DNA of 64,000 nt from Flavipsychrobacter stenotrophus (GCF_002954265.1 NZ_PPSL01000002.1:496001-560000); one strand, 5' to 3'; shown: positions 1-7,846, counted from the stretch's first letter. The notes: generated by a model from the letters alone, not told the origin. Numbers and translations: made by a program.

Positions 1-49
1 CGTAAACCGGAAAATTATTGTTAAGATTTATTCTTTAAAAGGCCACATT

Positions 50-88
50 CAATTGAGCCATTAAGCCATTGCGCAATTCAGCCATTAT
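50..88. repeat. Short dispersed repeat, copy 1
   Basis: This segment is built on short words ending in AGCCATT. A related copy lies inverted at 24741-24775, where the word AAGCCATTG-N-GCAATT is shared with one changed base. Both copies lie outside genes. No function is visible. The rest of bases 1-84 shows no gene. Confidence 0.5.
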
Positions 89-477
89 TCCACTCCCTTA
101 TCCGCATACCCAACTATCTGCTTTATCTCATCGTCTGTAATGCCACCAAATGACGGCATAGATGTCTTGTACCACTTGTCAAACAACTTGCCTGCGTAGG
201 AGTCGGGTCCATCTGCTGCTATCACCTTCTGGCTGTTATGAATAAAGGCGGTCAGTTTTGTTGTATCGTTCTTCCACCGGCCAAGTACACCAGCCAAAGC
301 CGGGCCTGTGCAATCCGTCTTTAGCCCATGACACTGCATACAGTTATTGATAAACAGCTTCTTACCTGCCGACTCAACCACAACCACATCGGGCTGCTTA
401 TTGGCACCGGCATTGTCGTTGTTATTACAGGCTGCAAGCAGGCATGCAGATAATGTTATAAGAATCAATTGCTTCAT
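85..477 (-). CDS. c-type cytochrome lipoprotein
   Basis: A 130-residue monohaem cytochrome c, probably a lipid-anchored electron carrier outside the inner membrane. The start at 477 gives a typical lipoprotein signal (MKQLILITLSACLLAAC) with the lipidated Cys at residue 17. A longer reading begins inside the neighbouring lepB gene and spoils this signal. The haem motif CMQCH lies at residues 46-50, and Met107 in TSMPSF is the likely distal ligand. It lies 7 bp downstream of lepB on the same strand and may be cotranscribed. The redox partner is unknown. Confidence 0.88.
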   Translation of the reverse strand: MKQLILITLSACLLAACNNNDNAGANKQPDVVVVESAGKKLFINNCMQCHGLKTDCTGPALAGVLGRWKNDTTKLTAFIHNSQKVIAADGPDSYAGKLFDKWYKTSMPSFGGITDDEIKQIVGYADKGVE

Positions 478-484
478 TACCTGC

Positions 485-1708
485 TTACTTTTCCAATGAG
501 TGAACACTGTGGAACAAGCGCTTCCAGCGGATACCCTTAGAGATACCATCTTTATGATAGCTAAACCATACGAACCACGCCTTACCTACTATGTGGTCCA
601 TAGGTACATAGCCCCAGTAGCGGGAATCTAATGAGTTATCTCTGTTATCACCCATCATCCAGAAGTAGTCCATCTTAAAAGTATAGGTAGTCGCTTCCTT
701 ATCATTGATGAAGATCTTGCCATCCTTTTCTTCCAGCTTATTACCTTCATAGTTGCGGATAACACGGCGATATAATGCTATGGTCTGTTGATTAAGCTGC
801 ACTGTTACCCCTTCTTTAGGAATGATGATGGGACCAAAATTATCGCGGTTGAACTTGTAATTGGTAGAGTCATGAGGGAACACACCCAGCTCATTTACCA
901 CGCCCTTAGGATATACGTAAGGCTTCACTGTGGCGCCTAGTTTGGTCAGTTCATCGGCCTGTACATTTTCCAGGAAGAATACATTGCTCTCTCCCGAAAC
1001 ATAACTAGCGGGCACAGATTCTATCTCATGGTCATTGATATAATCAGTCGTAGCAGCACCGCCGTTAGAGGCTACAGTGTATTGCAACTTCTGGTGGGCA
1101 AAGCGCACACTTGGGGCATCATTTACAAACAGCACACCATCCTTTACTTCAATCTTATCACCCGGCACACCTACACAACGCTTAATGTAGTTCTCCTTCT
1201 TATCTACAGGCCTTACCAGCAGCTTGAATCTTGCTTTGAGTGCTTCACGATCATTGTTGAAAAAATCTCTTAACGCAGAATAATAATCATCTGCCGGGCG
1301 CTCTACCATCACCGTATCACCGGCCGGATAGTTAAATACCACAACATCATTACGCTCTATATTCCCAAAGCCCGGTATGCGACGGTATTTCCACTGTATG
1401 CTGCTCAGGTAAGATACACCACCTGTTATAGGCAATGAGTTATGCACCAGCGGCACTGCTACTGGCGTCATAGGTATACGCGGACCATAAGACAGCTTGC
1501 TGACAAACAGGTAATCGTTCACCAGCATACTGCCTTCCATAGATCCTGTAGGTATGGTATAGGCTTCAAAAACCAGGGTACGGATAAGCGTAGCCGCCAC
1601 TATGGCAAATACACCCGCATCCAGCCATTCTCTCCAGACTGGCTTGTTTTTCTTCTTTTTTCCTTTACTGTCTTCGGTACTTTTTTCTTTATTATTCAAC
1701 AATGCCAT
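485..1708 (-). CDS. lepB: Signal peptidase I
   Basis: Removes signal peptides from exported proteins at the outer face of the inner membrane. A lysine-rich N-terminus is followed by one membrane segment (about residues 31-47). The catalytic Ser56 is in PTGSMEGS and the general-base Lys176 is in YIKRCVGVPGD. The conserved GDNRDNSLDSRYWG box is near the C-terminus. At 407 residues it is longer than the E. coli enzyme; the extra sequence lies between the Ser and Lys boxes and before the GDNRDNS box, as is common in Bacteroidota. A TAnnTTTG-type promoter element lies just upstream. Confidence 0.96.
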   Translation of the reverse strand: MALLNNKEKSTEDSKGKKKKNKPVWREWLDAGVFAIVAATLIRTLVFEAYTIPTGSMEGSMLVNDYLFVSKLSYGPRIPMTPVAVPLVHNSLPITGGVSYLSSIQWKYRRIPGFGNIERNDVVVFNYPAGDTVMVERPADDYYSALRDFFNNDREALKARFKLLVRPVDKKENYIKRCVGVPGDKIEVKDGVLFVNDAPSVRFAHQKLQYTVASNGGAATTDYINDHEIESVPASYVSGESNVFFLENVQADELTKLGATVKPYVYPKGVVNELGVFPHDSTNYKFNRDNFGPIIIPKEGVTVQLNQQTIALYRRVIRNYEGNKLEEKDGKIFINDKEATTYTFKMDYFWMMGDNRDNSLDSRYWGYVPMDHIVGKAWFVWFSYHKDGISKGIRWKRLFHSVHSLEK

Positions 1709-1733
1709 TGGGCGATAATATTATTAATGCGCT

Positions 1734-1741
1734 CAAAAGTA
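1734..1741 (-). promoter_or_regulatory. lepB promoter, -7 element
   Basis: On the minus strand this reads TACTTTTG, a match to the Bacteroidota -7 consensus TAnnTTTG. It lies about 25 bp before the lepB ATG. No clear -33 TTG is visible at the right distance. Confidence 0.5.
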
Positions 1742-1932
1742 ATACTTAATGCACATTATCTCATATAACATAATGTTTGCGGGGGAGTTTTAACAAAAAG
1801 GTAGTTTAAGTCTATAACCCGCTATTGAACATCTTACTCAAGAGCATGAGCAGTAGATCTTTTGTAACACCACTAGATCAGGCCATCCACTAACAGAGAC
1901 ATATCTGCCGCTCATCAACCGATCCTCATAAT

Positions 1933-1960
1933 AATAGCCCCGCATTACTGCGAGGCTATT
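1933..1960 (-). terminator. Terminator-like hairpin after sod
   Basis: AATAGCC (1933-1939) pairs with GGCTATT (1954-1960), and CGCA/TGCG extends the stem inside after one mismatch. It sits 22 bp past the superoxide dismutase stop. The rest of 1709-1982 holds only the lepB promoter region. Confidence 0.6.
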
Positions 1961-1982
1961 ACAATAGGAATGATAATAAGTA

Positions 1983-2588
1983 TTAGAGTGCTGCCTTGTA
2001 GCGGGCGTTAACTGCATCCCAGTTTACTACGTTGAAGATAGCCTTCAGGTAGTCGGGACGCTTGTTCTGATACTTCAGGTAGTAGGCATGTTCCCATACG
2101 TCAATACCCAATATTGGAGTACCCTTTACTTCAGCAACGTCCATCAGCGGATTGTCCTGGTTAGGTGTAGAAGAAACTTCCAGCTTGCCATTGCTGTTTA
2201 CCAGCAACCAAGCCCAGCCACTACCAAAACGGGTAGCACCTGCTGTACTCATTTTTCCCTTCAGCGCATCCAATGAACCAAAAGCCTCATCTATTGCAGC
2301 AGCAAGATCACCTGTTGGCTGGCTGCCGTTGTTGCCCAGTATATCCCAGAACAATGAGTGGTTATAATGACCGCCGCCATTGTTGCGTACTGCAGCAGGA
2401 TAAGCAGAGATATCAGCCATCAGCTCTTCCAGTGTTTTGGTTTCGCCATCAGTACCGGCAAGTGCCTTGTTCAGGTTATCTACATAAGCCTGGTGGTGCT
2501 TGTCGTGGTGTATCTGCATGGTCTGAGCATCTATATGTGGCTCCAGTGCATCAAATGCATATGGTAATGCGGGAAGTGTGTGAGACAT
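1983..2588 (-). CDS. sodA: Superoxide dismutase, Fe/Mn family (Mn-like)
   Basis: Converts superoxide to hydrogen peroxide and oxygen, probably in the cytoplasm since no signal peptide is seen. The 201-residue length is standard. Metal ligands are His27 (IHHDKHH), His77 (HYNHSLFW), and Asp163 and His167 (DVWEHAYYL). Gly rather than Gln in the NNGGG stretch before HYNH, together with Gln144 in TPNQDNP, fits Mn-type enzymes better than Fe-type, although many Bacteroidota enzymes accept both metals. It has its own promoter element and terminator hairpin. Confidence 0.95.
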   Translation of the reverse strand: MSHTLPALPYAFDALEPHIDAQTMQIHHDKHHQAYVDNLNKALAGTDGETKTLEELMADISAYPAAVRNNGGGHYNHSLFWDILGNNGSQPTGDLAAAIDEAFGSLDALKGKMSTAGATRFGSGWAWLLVNSNGKLEVSSTPNQDNPLMDVAEVKGTPILGIDVWEHAYYLKYQNKRPDYLKAIFNVVNWDAVNARYKAAL

Positions 2589-2626
2589 AATTAAATTTAT
2601 TTTATTGATTTTGAAAATTAATAGAC

Positions 2627-2634
2627 CAAAGTTA
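2627..2634 (-). promoter_or_regulatory. sod promoter, -7 element
   Basis: TAACTTTG on the minus strand matches TAnnTTTG and lies about 38 bp before the start codon. The identical octamer precedes scpB (7847-7854). Confidence 0.55.
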
Positions 2635-2730
2635 AAACCGAATGACGTGAAAGTGAAATGTAAAAATTAAATAGCATTATTGAAAAACATAAAACACCTC
2701 ACTAAAACCGCGCCAGCGAGGTGGTTTTCA

Positions 2731-2867
2731 AAACGAATACGTCCCGATGCGAGACTGCTTCGTTCCCTGCCTACCGGCAGGCAGGCTGCCAATGACAGAA
2801 TGCAAATGGCACCCCCGAAACGAATACGTCCAAACGTAAGATTGCTTCGCGAAGGGCTCGCAATGAC
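2731..2867. repeat. Two-part dispersed repeat (R1+R2), copy 1
   Basis: R1 (2731-2798) contains the palindrome CCTGCCTACCGGCAGG and ends CAATGACAG. R2 (2818-2867) begins AAACGAATACGTCC, includes TTGCTTCGCGAAGGGCTCG and ends CAATGAC. The same two units, in the same order and of the same lengths (68 and 50 bp), recur at 20481-20616. These behave like REP-type dispersed elements; the family around GATTGCTTCG...GCAATGAC is widespread in Bacteroidota. The remainder of the gap 2589-3008 holds the sod promoter and nothing else I can support. Confidence 0.75.
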
Positions 2868-3008
2868 CCGCTTCTTTTAGATTTTGTCATCGGATCATGA
2901 TTCGCAGTGGCTACTTAATTATCTCAAAAAGAAACTATTCCCGACCTATGGTGGGATCGTTCAGAGACCGAGAACAGGCATTTTCCGGCCTACCTATTAA
3001 TAATCAAA

Positions 3009-4019
3009 TTATTTTGCCATTAAGCCATTAACAGGTGCATGCGCCTTCATCAACTTTGCCACAATATCCGCTGTAATATCAGGGTAGTCTACCACTACTG
3101 GCTTACCATTATCCAGCCAATTTCTAATGGTGCCGTAGTTCTTCTCATCCAGCATTTTGATCACTGTTGCACCCATGGCTTCGGCACCTGCTGCATTGCA
3201 TTGCTGCTCGTATTGGCCTACCATTGGTATCACCAACACCTTTTTGCCCAGGTACATAGCCTCAGCAGGACCTTCAAAGCCACCACCGCACAATACGCCC
3301 GCGGCCGAGGCCATACTTTTTACAAAGGCTGTGTTGTCTATCTTCATCAAGCGCACATTGCCTATGGTCTTTGGTTCTTTATTGTGTTTAGAAAATACCT
3401 CCCAGGTAGCATCAGGGAATTGAGATAAGTGTTTTATCAAAGTTTCATCATCATAAGCCGGCAGGTACACTGTGTAATGCCCCTCGTTGGTCGGCTTCAA
3501 CTCGCGGATCTCTTTACGGATGACCGGTGTAAATATATTCTCACCAAATGCCTTGAAATGAAAACCATACCCTGCTGTTACCGGCACGTAGCGACTCAAT
3601 ATCGCTTCACCTATAAGATCGTGATGATCTGGGCGTGGCGCATTGGGGTGTAAAACAGCGAACTGATGACTGAGAGAAATGCACGGCAGATTTTTGCGCT
3701 TACAGGCCCATGCAGAAATAGGCTCAAAATCGTTAACAACTATATCATACTCTTCAGCCGGAAAATTGCGGATATCTTTCAGCAATTGCCCTACTCTCAG
3801 TTTCTTAGCGGTTGCGCCAAGGTCTATTCCGCCACTCTTGCCGAATATAAAGCTCAGTCCGTAGTATTTGTATTTTACCGGGTAGGGGAAATCAACGTCG
3901 GCCTGTATGCCACTGATCAAGACATCAACATCGCCGTACTGCGCAAGTATCGGATATACATCTCTGGCGCGGCTCAGGTGGCCATTGCCCGTTCCCTGGA
4001 TTGCAAAAAGTATCTTCAC
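3009..4019 (-). CDS. Glycosyltransferase family protein (GT-B, MurG/UGT-like)
   Basis: A 336-residue protein with the two-Rossmann GT-B layout. The N-terminus has the glycine-rich GTGNGHLSRA loop (about residues 9-18), and the C-terminal half has a CGGGFEGPAEAMYLGK nucleotide-sugar box followed by a QYEQQCNA segment, as in MurG/UGT-type enzymes. It fits the glycosyltransferase-28-like family often paired in Bacteroidota with a UDP-diacylglucosamine-type hydrolase. That partner lies 24 bp upstream on the same strand. The substrate is unknown; a glycolipid or envelope sugar is an inference from the partner. Confidence 0.82.
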   Translation of the reverse strand: MKILFAIQGTGNGHLSRARDVYPILAQYGDVDVLISGIQADVDFPYPVKYKYYGLSFIFGKSGGIDLGATAKKLRVGQLLKDIRNFPAEEYDIVVNDFEPISAWACKRKNLPCISLSHQFAVLHPNAPRPDHHDLIGEAILSRYVPVTAGYGFHFKAFGENIFTPVIRKEIRELKPTNEGHYTVYLPAYDDETLIKHLSQFPDATWEVFSKHNKEPKTIGNVRLMKIDNTAFVKSMASAAGVLCGGGFEGPAEAMYLGKKVLVIPMVGQYEQQCNAAGAEAMGATVIKMLDEKNYGTIRNWLDNGKPVVVDYPDITADIVAKLMKAHAPVNGLMAK

Positions 4020-4043
4020 AGCGTGAAAGTAATATTTATAGTG

Positions 4044-4922
4044 TTATGCTGCATCTAACCCTTCTTCATTTTTTGATGAATGGCTATTGATATTCAGCTC
4101 CAGCATCAGGCTGGCCATCATGGCCTTTGCCGACTCTTTGGTCTGTTTTTTCTTATCAATATCTACCTCCTGTGCCACAGGATCCTGGAAGTAATTGTAG
4201 ATAGTCCACTCTGAACCGGTATACTCTAATGCGGTAAGGTTTTCTATCCAGTCGCCCGAATTAAGGTACATTACTGAACCATGCTCTGTTACCACGTTCT
4301 TCATCTCAGGGTGGTGAATATGTCCACATATCACATAGTCGTACTTATTTTCCGCCGCGATACTGCACACGGTGTCCTCAAATTTATTAATGAACTTCAC
4401 CGCTCCCTTTACACTGTTCTTCACCTTTTTAGATAAAGAGATCTTCCCTCTGCCCATCTTCTGAGATACCCAGTTGATCATGCTATTAATAAGAATAAGC
4501 GTATCATACCCTACTGCGCCAAGTTTGGCCAACCAGCGACTGTGTTGCATCACCACGTCAAATACGTCTCCATGAAATATCCACACCCGTGAATCATTCA
4601 CTTTTAATGACAATTTGTTGGTGATCTTGAGCGACCCGAGCTGAAAGCCCTTAAAGCGGCGCAGCATCTCATCATGATTTCCGGGTATATAATATACGGG
4701 GACTTCTTTCGCTATGAGCCCTATCAGATGTTTTACCACCATCATGTGCGTGGTAGGCCAGTATCGCTTGCTGAACTGCCATACATCTATTATATCTCCG
4801 TTCAGCACCACGGCTTTGGGGCGGATGGTCTTTAAATACTGAAGCAGTTCCTTTGCATGACAACCATAAGTACCCAGGTGTATGTCTGACAACACCAATA
4901 TATCAACATCTCTTTTTGCCAT
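4044..4922 (-). CDS. Metallophosphoesterase, UDP-2,3-diacylglucosamine diphosphatase-like (LpxH-like)
   Basis: A 292-residue calcineurin-type hydrolase. Metal-binding motifs appear in order: SDIHLG (about residues 12-17), GDIID, GNHDE, and the C-terminal CGHIHHPE. LpxH-family enzymes cleave UDP-2,3-diacylglucosamine to lipid X in lipid A synthesis, and this protein has the longer Bacteroidota form. The start MAKRDVD at 4922 is preferred because the domain begins directly after it; an upstream ATG at 4955 would add 11 unlikely residues. It lies upstream of the glycosyltransferase in a probable two-gene operon. The exact substrate is not provable from sequence. Confidence 0.83.
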   Translation of the reverse strand: MAKRDVDILVLSDIHLGTYGCHAKELLQYLKTIRPKAVVLNGDIIDVWQFSKRYWPTTHMMVVKHLIGLIAKEVPVYYIPGNHDEMLRRFKGFQLGSLKITNKLSLKVNDSRVWIFHGDVFDVVMQHSRWLAKLGAVGYDTLILINSMINWVSQKMGRGKISLSKKVKNSVKGAVKFINKFEDTVCSIAAENKYDYVICGHIHHPEMKNVVTEHGSVMYLNSGDWIENLTALEYTGSEWTIYNYFQDPVAQEVDIDKKKQTKESAKAMMASLMLELNINSHSSKNEEGLDAA

Positions 4923-5050
4923 GCTTAAACTTCGGCGAAGTATTTGGTTATACAAAAAGACTAATTTGATATAAATGCATTGTTAGGGGTGGGTTAAGTA
5001 TGGGTTAATAAAAGTGGGTGTTATCCGCTAAGTCGATTTATTTGGTACTA
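4923..5050. other. Gap before the repeat array
   Basis: No gene is seen. This stretch must carry the promoter of the LpxH-like gene, but I cannot point to a convincing element. Confidence 0.3.
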
Positions 5051-5154
5051 TGCCCAATGAATATGAAAAAATAATCGGGCATTGGGTAGTTGTAAGTTAT
5101 TCATAGTTAGCGTATTGTGTGAAATGGTTATGCCCAATCGTGCCCGATGTGGGT
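5051..5154 (+). repeat. Repeat unit A1
   Basis: The most diverged A copy: its left arm reads TGCCCAATG and can pair with CATTGGG just beyond the usual right arm. It ends in GTGCCCGATGTGGGT. Confidence 0.8.
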
Positions 5155-5209
5155 AGTCTGAATCACAGATTAAAATGATTGCACAGATTTCGCAGATTCC
5201 CGACAGAGT
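5155..5209. repeat. Linker between A1 and C1 with CAGATT words
   Basis: Contains CACAGATT, GCACAGATTTCGCAGATT and CGACAGAG. It resembles dispersed intergenic repeats I know from other Bacteroidota, but only one copy is in this window. Confidence 0.4.
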
Positions 5210-5262
5210 TGTCTGAACCATGATTTACATGATTGCACGATAGACATGATGCCCGATGAAAT
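5210..5262 (+). repeat. Repeat unit C1
   Basis: 53 bp beginning TGTCTGAACCATGATTTACA and ending at the start of A2. Nearly identical to C2, with small differences in the middle. Confidence 0.8.
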
Positions 5263-5366
5263 TGCCCGATGAAAATGAAGAAATAATCGGGCATTGGTAA
5301 GTTGTAAGTTATTCATAGTTAGTGTTTTGTGTGAAATGGTCATGCCCGATCGTGCCCGATGTGGGT
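5263..5366 (+). repeat. Repeat unit A2
   Basis: 104-bp A copy with TGCCCGAT and ATCGGGCA as an inverted pair around an A-rich loop, then two further CCCGAT words near its end. Confidence 0.85.
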
Positions 5367-5419
5367 TGTCTGAACCATGATTTACATGATTAAATGATAG
5401 ACATGATGCCCGATGAAAT
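5367..5419 (+). repeat. Repeat unit C2
   Basis: 53-bp second copy of C. It has ATTAAATGATAG where C1 has ATTGCACGATAG. Confidence 0.8.
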
Positions 5420-5522
5420 TGCCCGATGAAAATGAAAAAATAATCGGGCATTGGAAAGTTGTAAGTTGTTCATAGTTAGCGTATTGTGTGAAATGGTTAT
5501 GCCCGATCATGCCCGATGTGTT
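5420..5522 (+). repeat. Repeat unit A3
   Basis: A copy of the A1-like subtype (GCGTATTGTG, GTTATGCCC). It marks the switch from C spacers to B spacers. Confidence 0.85.
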
Positions 5523-5665
5523 TTGAAATTCGGGAATCGGGAGATTCCCTACCGGTCGAACGAAGTCAGCGACTTCGCTCAGCATCGGTGTCTCAAAGAG
5601 AGCCGGTCCGTTGGCTGTTGGTCAGAAGACACAACAGCGGCGAACGCGGGAGTGTTATTGGAGAA
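5523..5665 (+). repeat. Repeat unit B1
   Basis: About 143 bp. Contains two small hairpins: GGGAATC/GATTCCC and CGAAGTC-AGC-GACTTCG. The word GCTGAGCGAAGTC (minus strand) is a common dispersed-repeat core in Bacteroidota. Confidence 0.82.
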
Positions 5666-5769
5666 TGCCCGATGAAAATGAAAAAATAATCGGGCATTGG
5701 AAAGTTGTAAGTTATTCATAGTTAGTGTTTTGTGTGAAATGGTCATGCCCGATCGTGCCCGATGTGGGT
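5666..5769 (+). repeat. Repeat unit A4
   Basis: A2-like subtype, nearly identical to A2 over its full length. Confidence 0.85.
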
Positions 5770-5910
5770 TGAAATTCGGGAATCGGGAGATTCCCTACCG
5801 GTCGAACGAAGTCAGAGACTTCGCTCAGCACCGGTGTCTCAAAGAGAGCCGGTCCGATGGCTGTTGGTCAGAAGACACAACAGCGGCGAACGCGGAGTGA
5901 TTTTGGAGAA
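5770..5910 (+). repeat. Repeat unit B2
   Basis: Second full B copy, about 141 bp, differing from B1 at a few sites (for example CAGAGACTTCG for CAGCGACTTCG, which keeps the stem). Confidence 0.82.
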
Positions 5911-6013
5911 TGCCCGATGAAATTGAAAAAATAATCGGGCATTGGGAAGTTGTAAGTTATTCATAGTTAGTGTTTTGTGTGGAGGAGCATGCCCGATCGT
6001 GCCCGATGTGGGT
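5911..6013 (+). repeat. Repeat unit A5
   Basis: Last A copy. Mostly A2-like, but its inner part reads GGAGGAGCATGCCCGAT where the others read GAAATGGTCATGCCCGAT. Confidence 0.85.
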
Positions 6014-6077
6014 TGAAATTCGGGAATCGGGAGATTCCCTACCGGCCGAACAAAGTCAGAGACTTTGCTCAGCACCG
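6014..6077 (+). repeat. Repeat unit B3, truncated
   Basis: Only the first 64 bp or so of B remain; similarity stops after CAGCACCG. The internal stem is kept by paired changes: CAAAGTC faces GACTTTG where B1 and B2 have CGAAGTC and GACTTCG. Confidence 0.8.
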
Positions 6078-6186
6078 AGAAGTATTTTTCTGCCAGTGGT
6101 GGTTTTTTCTCGTTTTCGGCAGTTTATTTTTGTGCGTTTCCTGTGTATGCATTTGTGGTTAAGGGTTTTGACGGTTTTTGAAAACC

Positions 6187-6232
6187 ACCAGTTTCCGCAG
6201 TTTTCCGCAGTTTTTCCGCCAATTTCCGCAGT
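6187..6232. repeat. Short CCGCAGTTTT-type tandem words
   Basis: Four close copies of TTTCCGC(A/C)(G/A) follow one another at 8-14 bp spacing. No gene covers them. They look like a degenerate simple repeat. Confidence 0.5.
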
Positions 6233-6404
6233 GCTTTTGCTCGTTTGTGATTGATGTTGGATGCTCAGTTGTTGCAGGGCCGAAGATCTTCAGCCCCAAC
6301 GATTGTGGCGGTAATTTTAGTTGATAGGTATATATGTCAAAGAGCATACAGGGGATTTTCCTGAATTGGGTGCAAATTAATACTGGTATTTCGATTTGAA
6401 AAAT

Positions 6405-6491
6405 AAACATATCCACAAAAATTAAGGCGCATTCGGCTGAAATGTGCTGTGGGCAAGGGTTTGGGAGGGGTGATCTTCTGTGGATATGTTT
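6405..6491. repeat. Element bounded by a 13-bp perfect inverted repeat
   Basis: AAACATATCCACA (6405-6417) and TGTGGATATGTTT (6479-6491) are perfect reverse complements 61 bp apart. Each arm holds ATATCCACA, one base from the DnaA box TTATCCACA. The element could be a miniature inverted-repeat element or a long hairpin. No gene overlaps it, and nothing else in 6233-6547 can be supported. Confidence 0.65.
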
Positions 6492-6547
6492 TTTGATGTA
6501 CCGACGTGTTTCTTCGAGATTCGGGAAAATAAATGGGGAATGGTGTA

Positions 6548-6601
6548 TTTCGGGCGTTACAAACGCCCTGCCAGGGCATCCGCGATACAATCGCAGACGA
6601 G
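6548..6601. repeat. TTTCGGGCGTTACAAACGC dispersed repeat, copy 1
   Basis: Starts TTTCGGGCGTTACAAACGC, contains the GCCCTGCCAGGGC palindrome and ends CGCAGACGAG. A shorter copy that lacks the middle lies at 11312-11337 after fabI. Confidence 0.55.
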
Positions 6602-6613
6602 AGATAACAACAA

Positions 6614-7072
6614 TTAGTAAAAGACACCTTCAACATCTCTGCCTAAAACGACCCCACCAAATAGTAAAATGTAAACCGTGAGATGGGAAAGCAGGATCAC
6701 CACAGGCAAAACGATAAGCATCCATATCCTCACATTTCGGTTCAGTACATTGTATTGGGAAAATTCTTCATTATACCAGTCCGGATGTGCTCTACCATAT
6801 CGTAAATAAGTCCAGATAAAGAGAAAAACAGCAACGGCTATCCAAAATATGGGTAACTTAAAAATACTGTCTAAGTAATAGTTTGAGAGAAGCCCCGAAA
6901 TGGCAATCAACTTTTTAACAAAGGCCAGGGACGGAAAAACGACAGCCATCTGTAATAAGGAGATATACTTGAAAGCCATGTTGCCAGGCGAATAAGCCGT
7001 TTTCTTACCTAAGTAATTTCGAGATTCATACCATTGGTACATTCTATAATATATGTATGCGAATATCTTCAT
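6614..7072 (-). CDS. Hypothetical membrane protein
   Basis: 152 residues, not recognised. Hydrophobic stretches around residues 36-55, 74-90 and 115-140 suggest three or four membrane segments, with a YGRAHPDWYNEEF loop between the last two. It is a single gene, after the scpB terminator and before the repeat region. The frame is consistent and the start ATG codes MKIFAYIYYRMYQWYESR, a basic, aromatic N-terminus. No function can be assigned. Confidence 0.7.
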   Translation of the reverse strand: MKIFAYIYYRMYQWYESRNYLGKKTAYSPGNMAFKYISLLQMAVVFPSLAFVKKLIAISGLLSNYYLDSIFKLPIFWIAVAVFLFIWTYLRYGRAHPDWYNEEFSQYNVLNRNVRIWMLIVLPVVILLSHLTVYILLFGGVVLGRDVEGVFY

Positions 7073-7111
7073 TAGGCCCAGAGTGATAGCAATGCTAAAT
7101 TAAGTTAATTC

Positions 7112-7144
7112 ACAAAAAAAGTGCAGAACTTTCGTTCTGCACTT
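7112..7144 (-). terminator. Rho-independent terminator of scpB
   Basis: AAGTGCAGAAC (7119-7129) and GTTCTGCACTT (7134-7144) form a perfect 11-bp stem with a TTTC loop. A run of Ts follows on the minus strand. It lies about 30 bp past the scpB stop. Confidence 0.9.
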
Positions 7145-7176
7145 GCTAAAAATATAATGGGTCACTAAAAGGCTGA

Positions 7177-7806
7177 TTAGGATGCTTGTTTCAGTTCGCC
7201 GTAGCCACCAATCTGTGGGGTGTCTTCAGGTAAAGCTTCTGCACCTGCTGTAGGCATTACTATTTCTATGTCGGTAATGTCTTTCAGCTGAGGTAATTGT
7301 TTTGGGGAGTTGATGCCGAGGTAGTCCATGAAGTTTTTAGAGGTATTGTAGATCAATGGCTTACCTACCATGTCTTCGTTACGGCCACTTATTACGATCA
7401 ATTCTTTTTCCAGTAGTTTCTGAATGCTGTAGTCTGCACTTACTCCGCGGATATATTCTATTTCGCTCTTGGTGATCGGTTGCTTGTATGCTATGATAGA
7501 CAGTGTTTCCATAGCTGCTGCAGAAAGCTTTTTGATGTGCTTTTCGCCATTCAGCTTCAGAACGGTCTTGTGAAATTGCTTTTTGGTCAGGAACTGGTAG
7601 CCACCGCCTACTTCCATAAGGTGGAAAGGATAATAATCAGCCTCATATTTTTCCATAATACCTGATATGCAGGCAGAGATACGCTCTGTCTCAATCTGAG
7701 TTTCGAGCGCCTGTCCCAACATTTCAGTTATTTCTATTTGTGTCAGCGCCTTATCACTTGCGAAGATGAGGGCCTCAACGTGCGGCATTAATTGTTCAAT
7801 ATCCAT
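7177..7806 (-). CDS. scpB: Segregation and condensation protein B
   Basis: ScpB binds ScpA and SMC in the condensin-like complex that compacts and separates chromosomes. This copy has 209 residues. The winged-helix start HVEALIFASDKALTQIEI lies near the N-terminus and the conserved LSIIAYKQPITKSEIEYIRG segment is in the middle. The ATG at 7806 is preferred over a TTG at 7827. It stands alone here with its own TAnnTTTG promoter element and strong terminator; ScpA is not in the window. Confidence 0.94.
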   Translation of the reverse strand: MDIEQLMPHVEALIFASDKALTQIEITEMLGQALETQIETERISACISGIMEKYEADYYPFHLMEVGGGYQFLTKKQFHKTVLKLNGEKHIKKLSAAAMETLSIIAYKQPITKSEIEYIRGVSADYSIQKLLEKELIVISGRNEDMVGKPLIYNTSKNFMDYLGINSPKQLPQLKDITDIEIVMPTAGAEALPEDTPQIGGYGELKQAS

Positions 7807-7846
7807 GCTCTGCTTTACTTTTCTCAACCGAAATTAATACTCTCTT

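Larger units (their letters stand above)
5051..6077. repeat. Nested repeat array (A/B/C units)
   Basis: About 1 kb made almost entirely of three repeat units in the order A1, linker, C1, A2, C2, A3, B1, A4, B2, A5, B3 (cut short). A units are about 104 bp and begin with the inverted pair TGCCCGAT...ATCGGGCA. The A starts at 5051, 5263, 5420, 5666 and 5911 are spaced 212, 157, 246 and 245 bp apart. A1 and A3 share small variants (GCGTATTGTG, GTTATGCCC) that differ from A2 and A4 (GTGTTTTGTG, GTCATGCCC); A5 shares the GTGTTTTGTG variant. This suggests block duplication. Open frames crossing it are short and follow repeat boundaries, so I regard it as non-coding. Confidence 0.88.

Noticed and set aside
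5451-5900. Open frames on both strands inside the repeat array
   Set aside because: They follow the repeat units, code the same peptides again and again, and have no gene-like features.
5051-6077. CRISPR array
   Set aside because: Units are about 104 bp with spacers that are themselves repeats, and no cas genes are near.
6405-6491. Replication origin
   Set aside because: Only two near-matches to the DnaA box, no A/T-rich melting region next to them, and no dnaA or dnaN gene nearby.
6159-6636. Minus-strand open frames up to 143 codons in the gap before the membrane protein gene
   Set aside because: They run through the inverted repeat and simple repeats and lack a credible start region.
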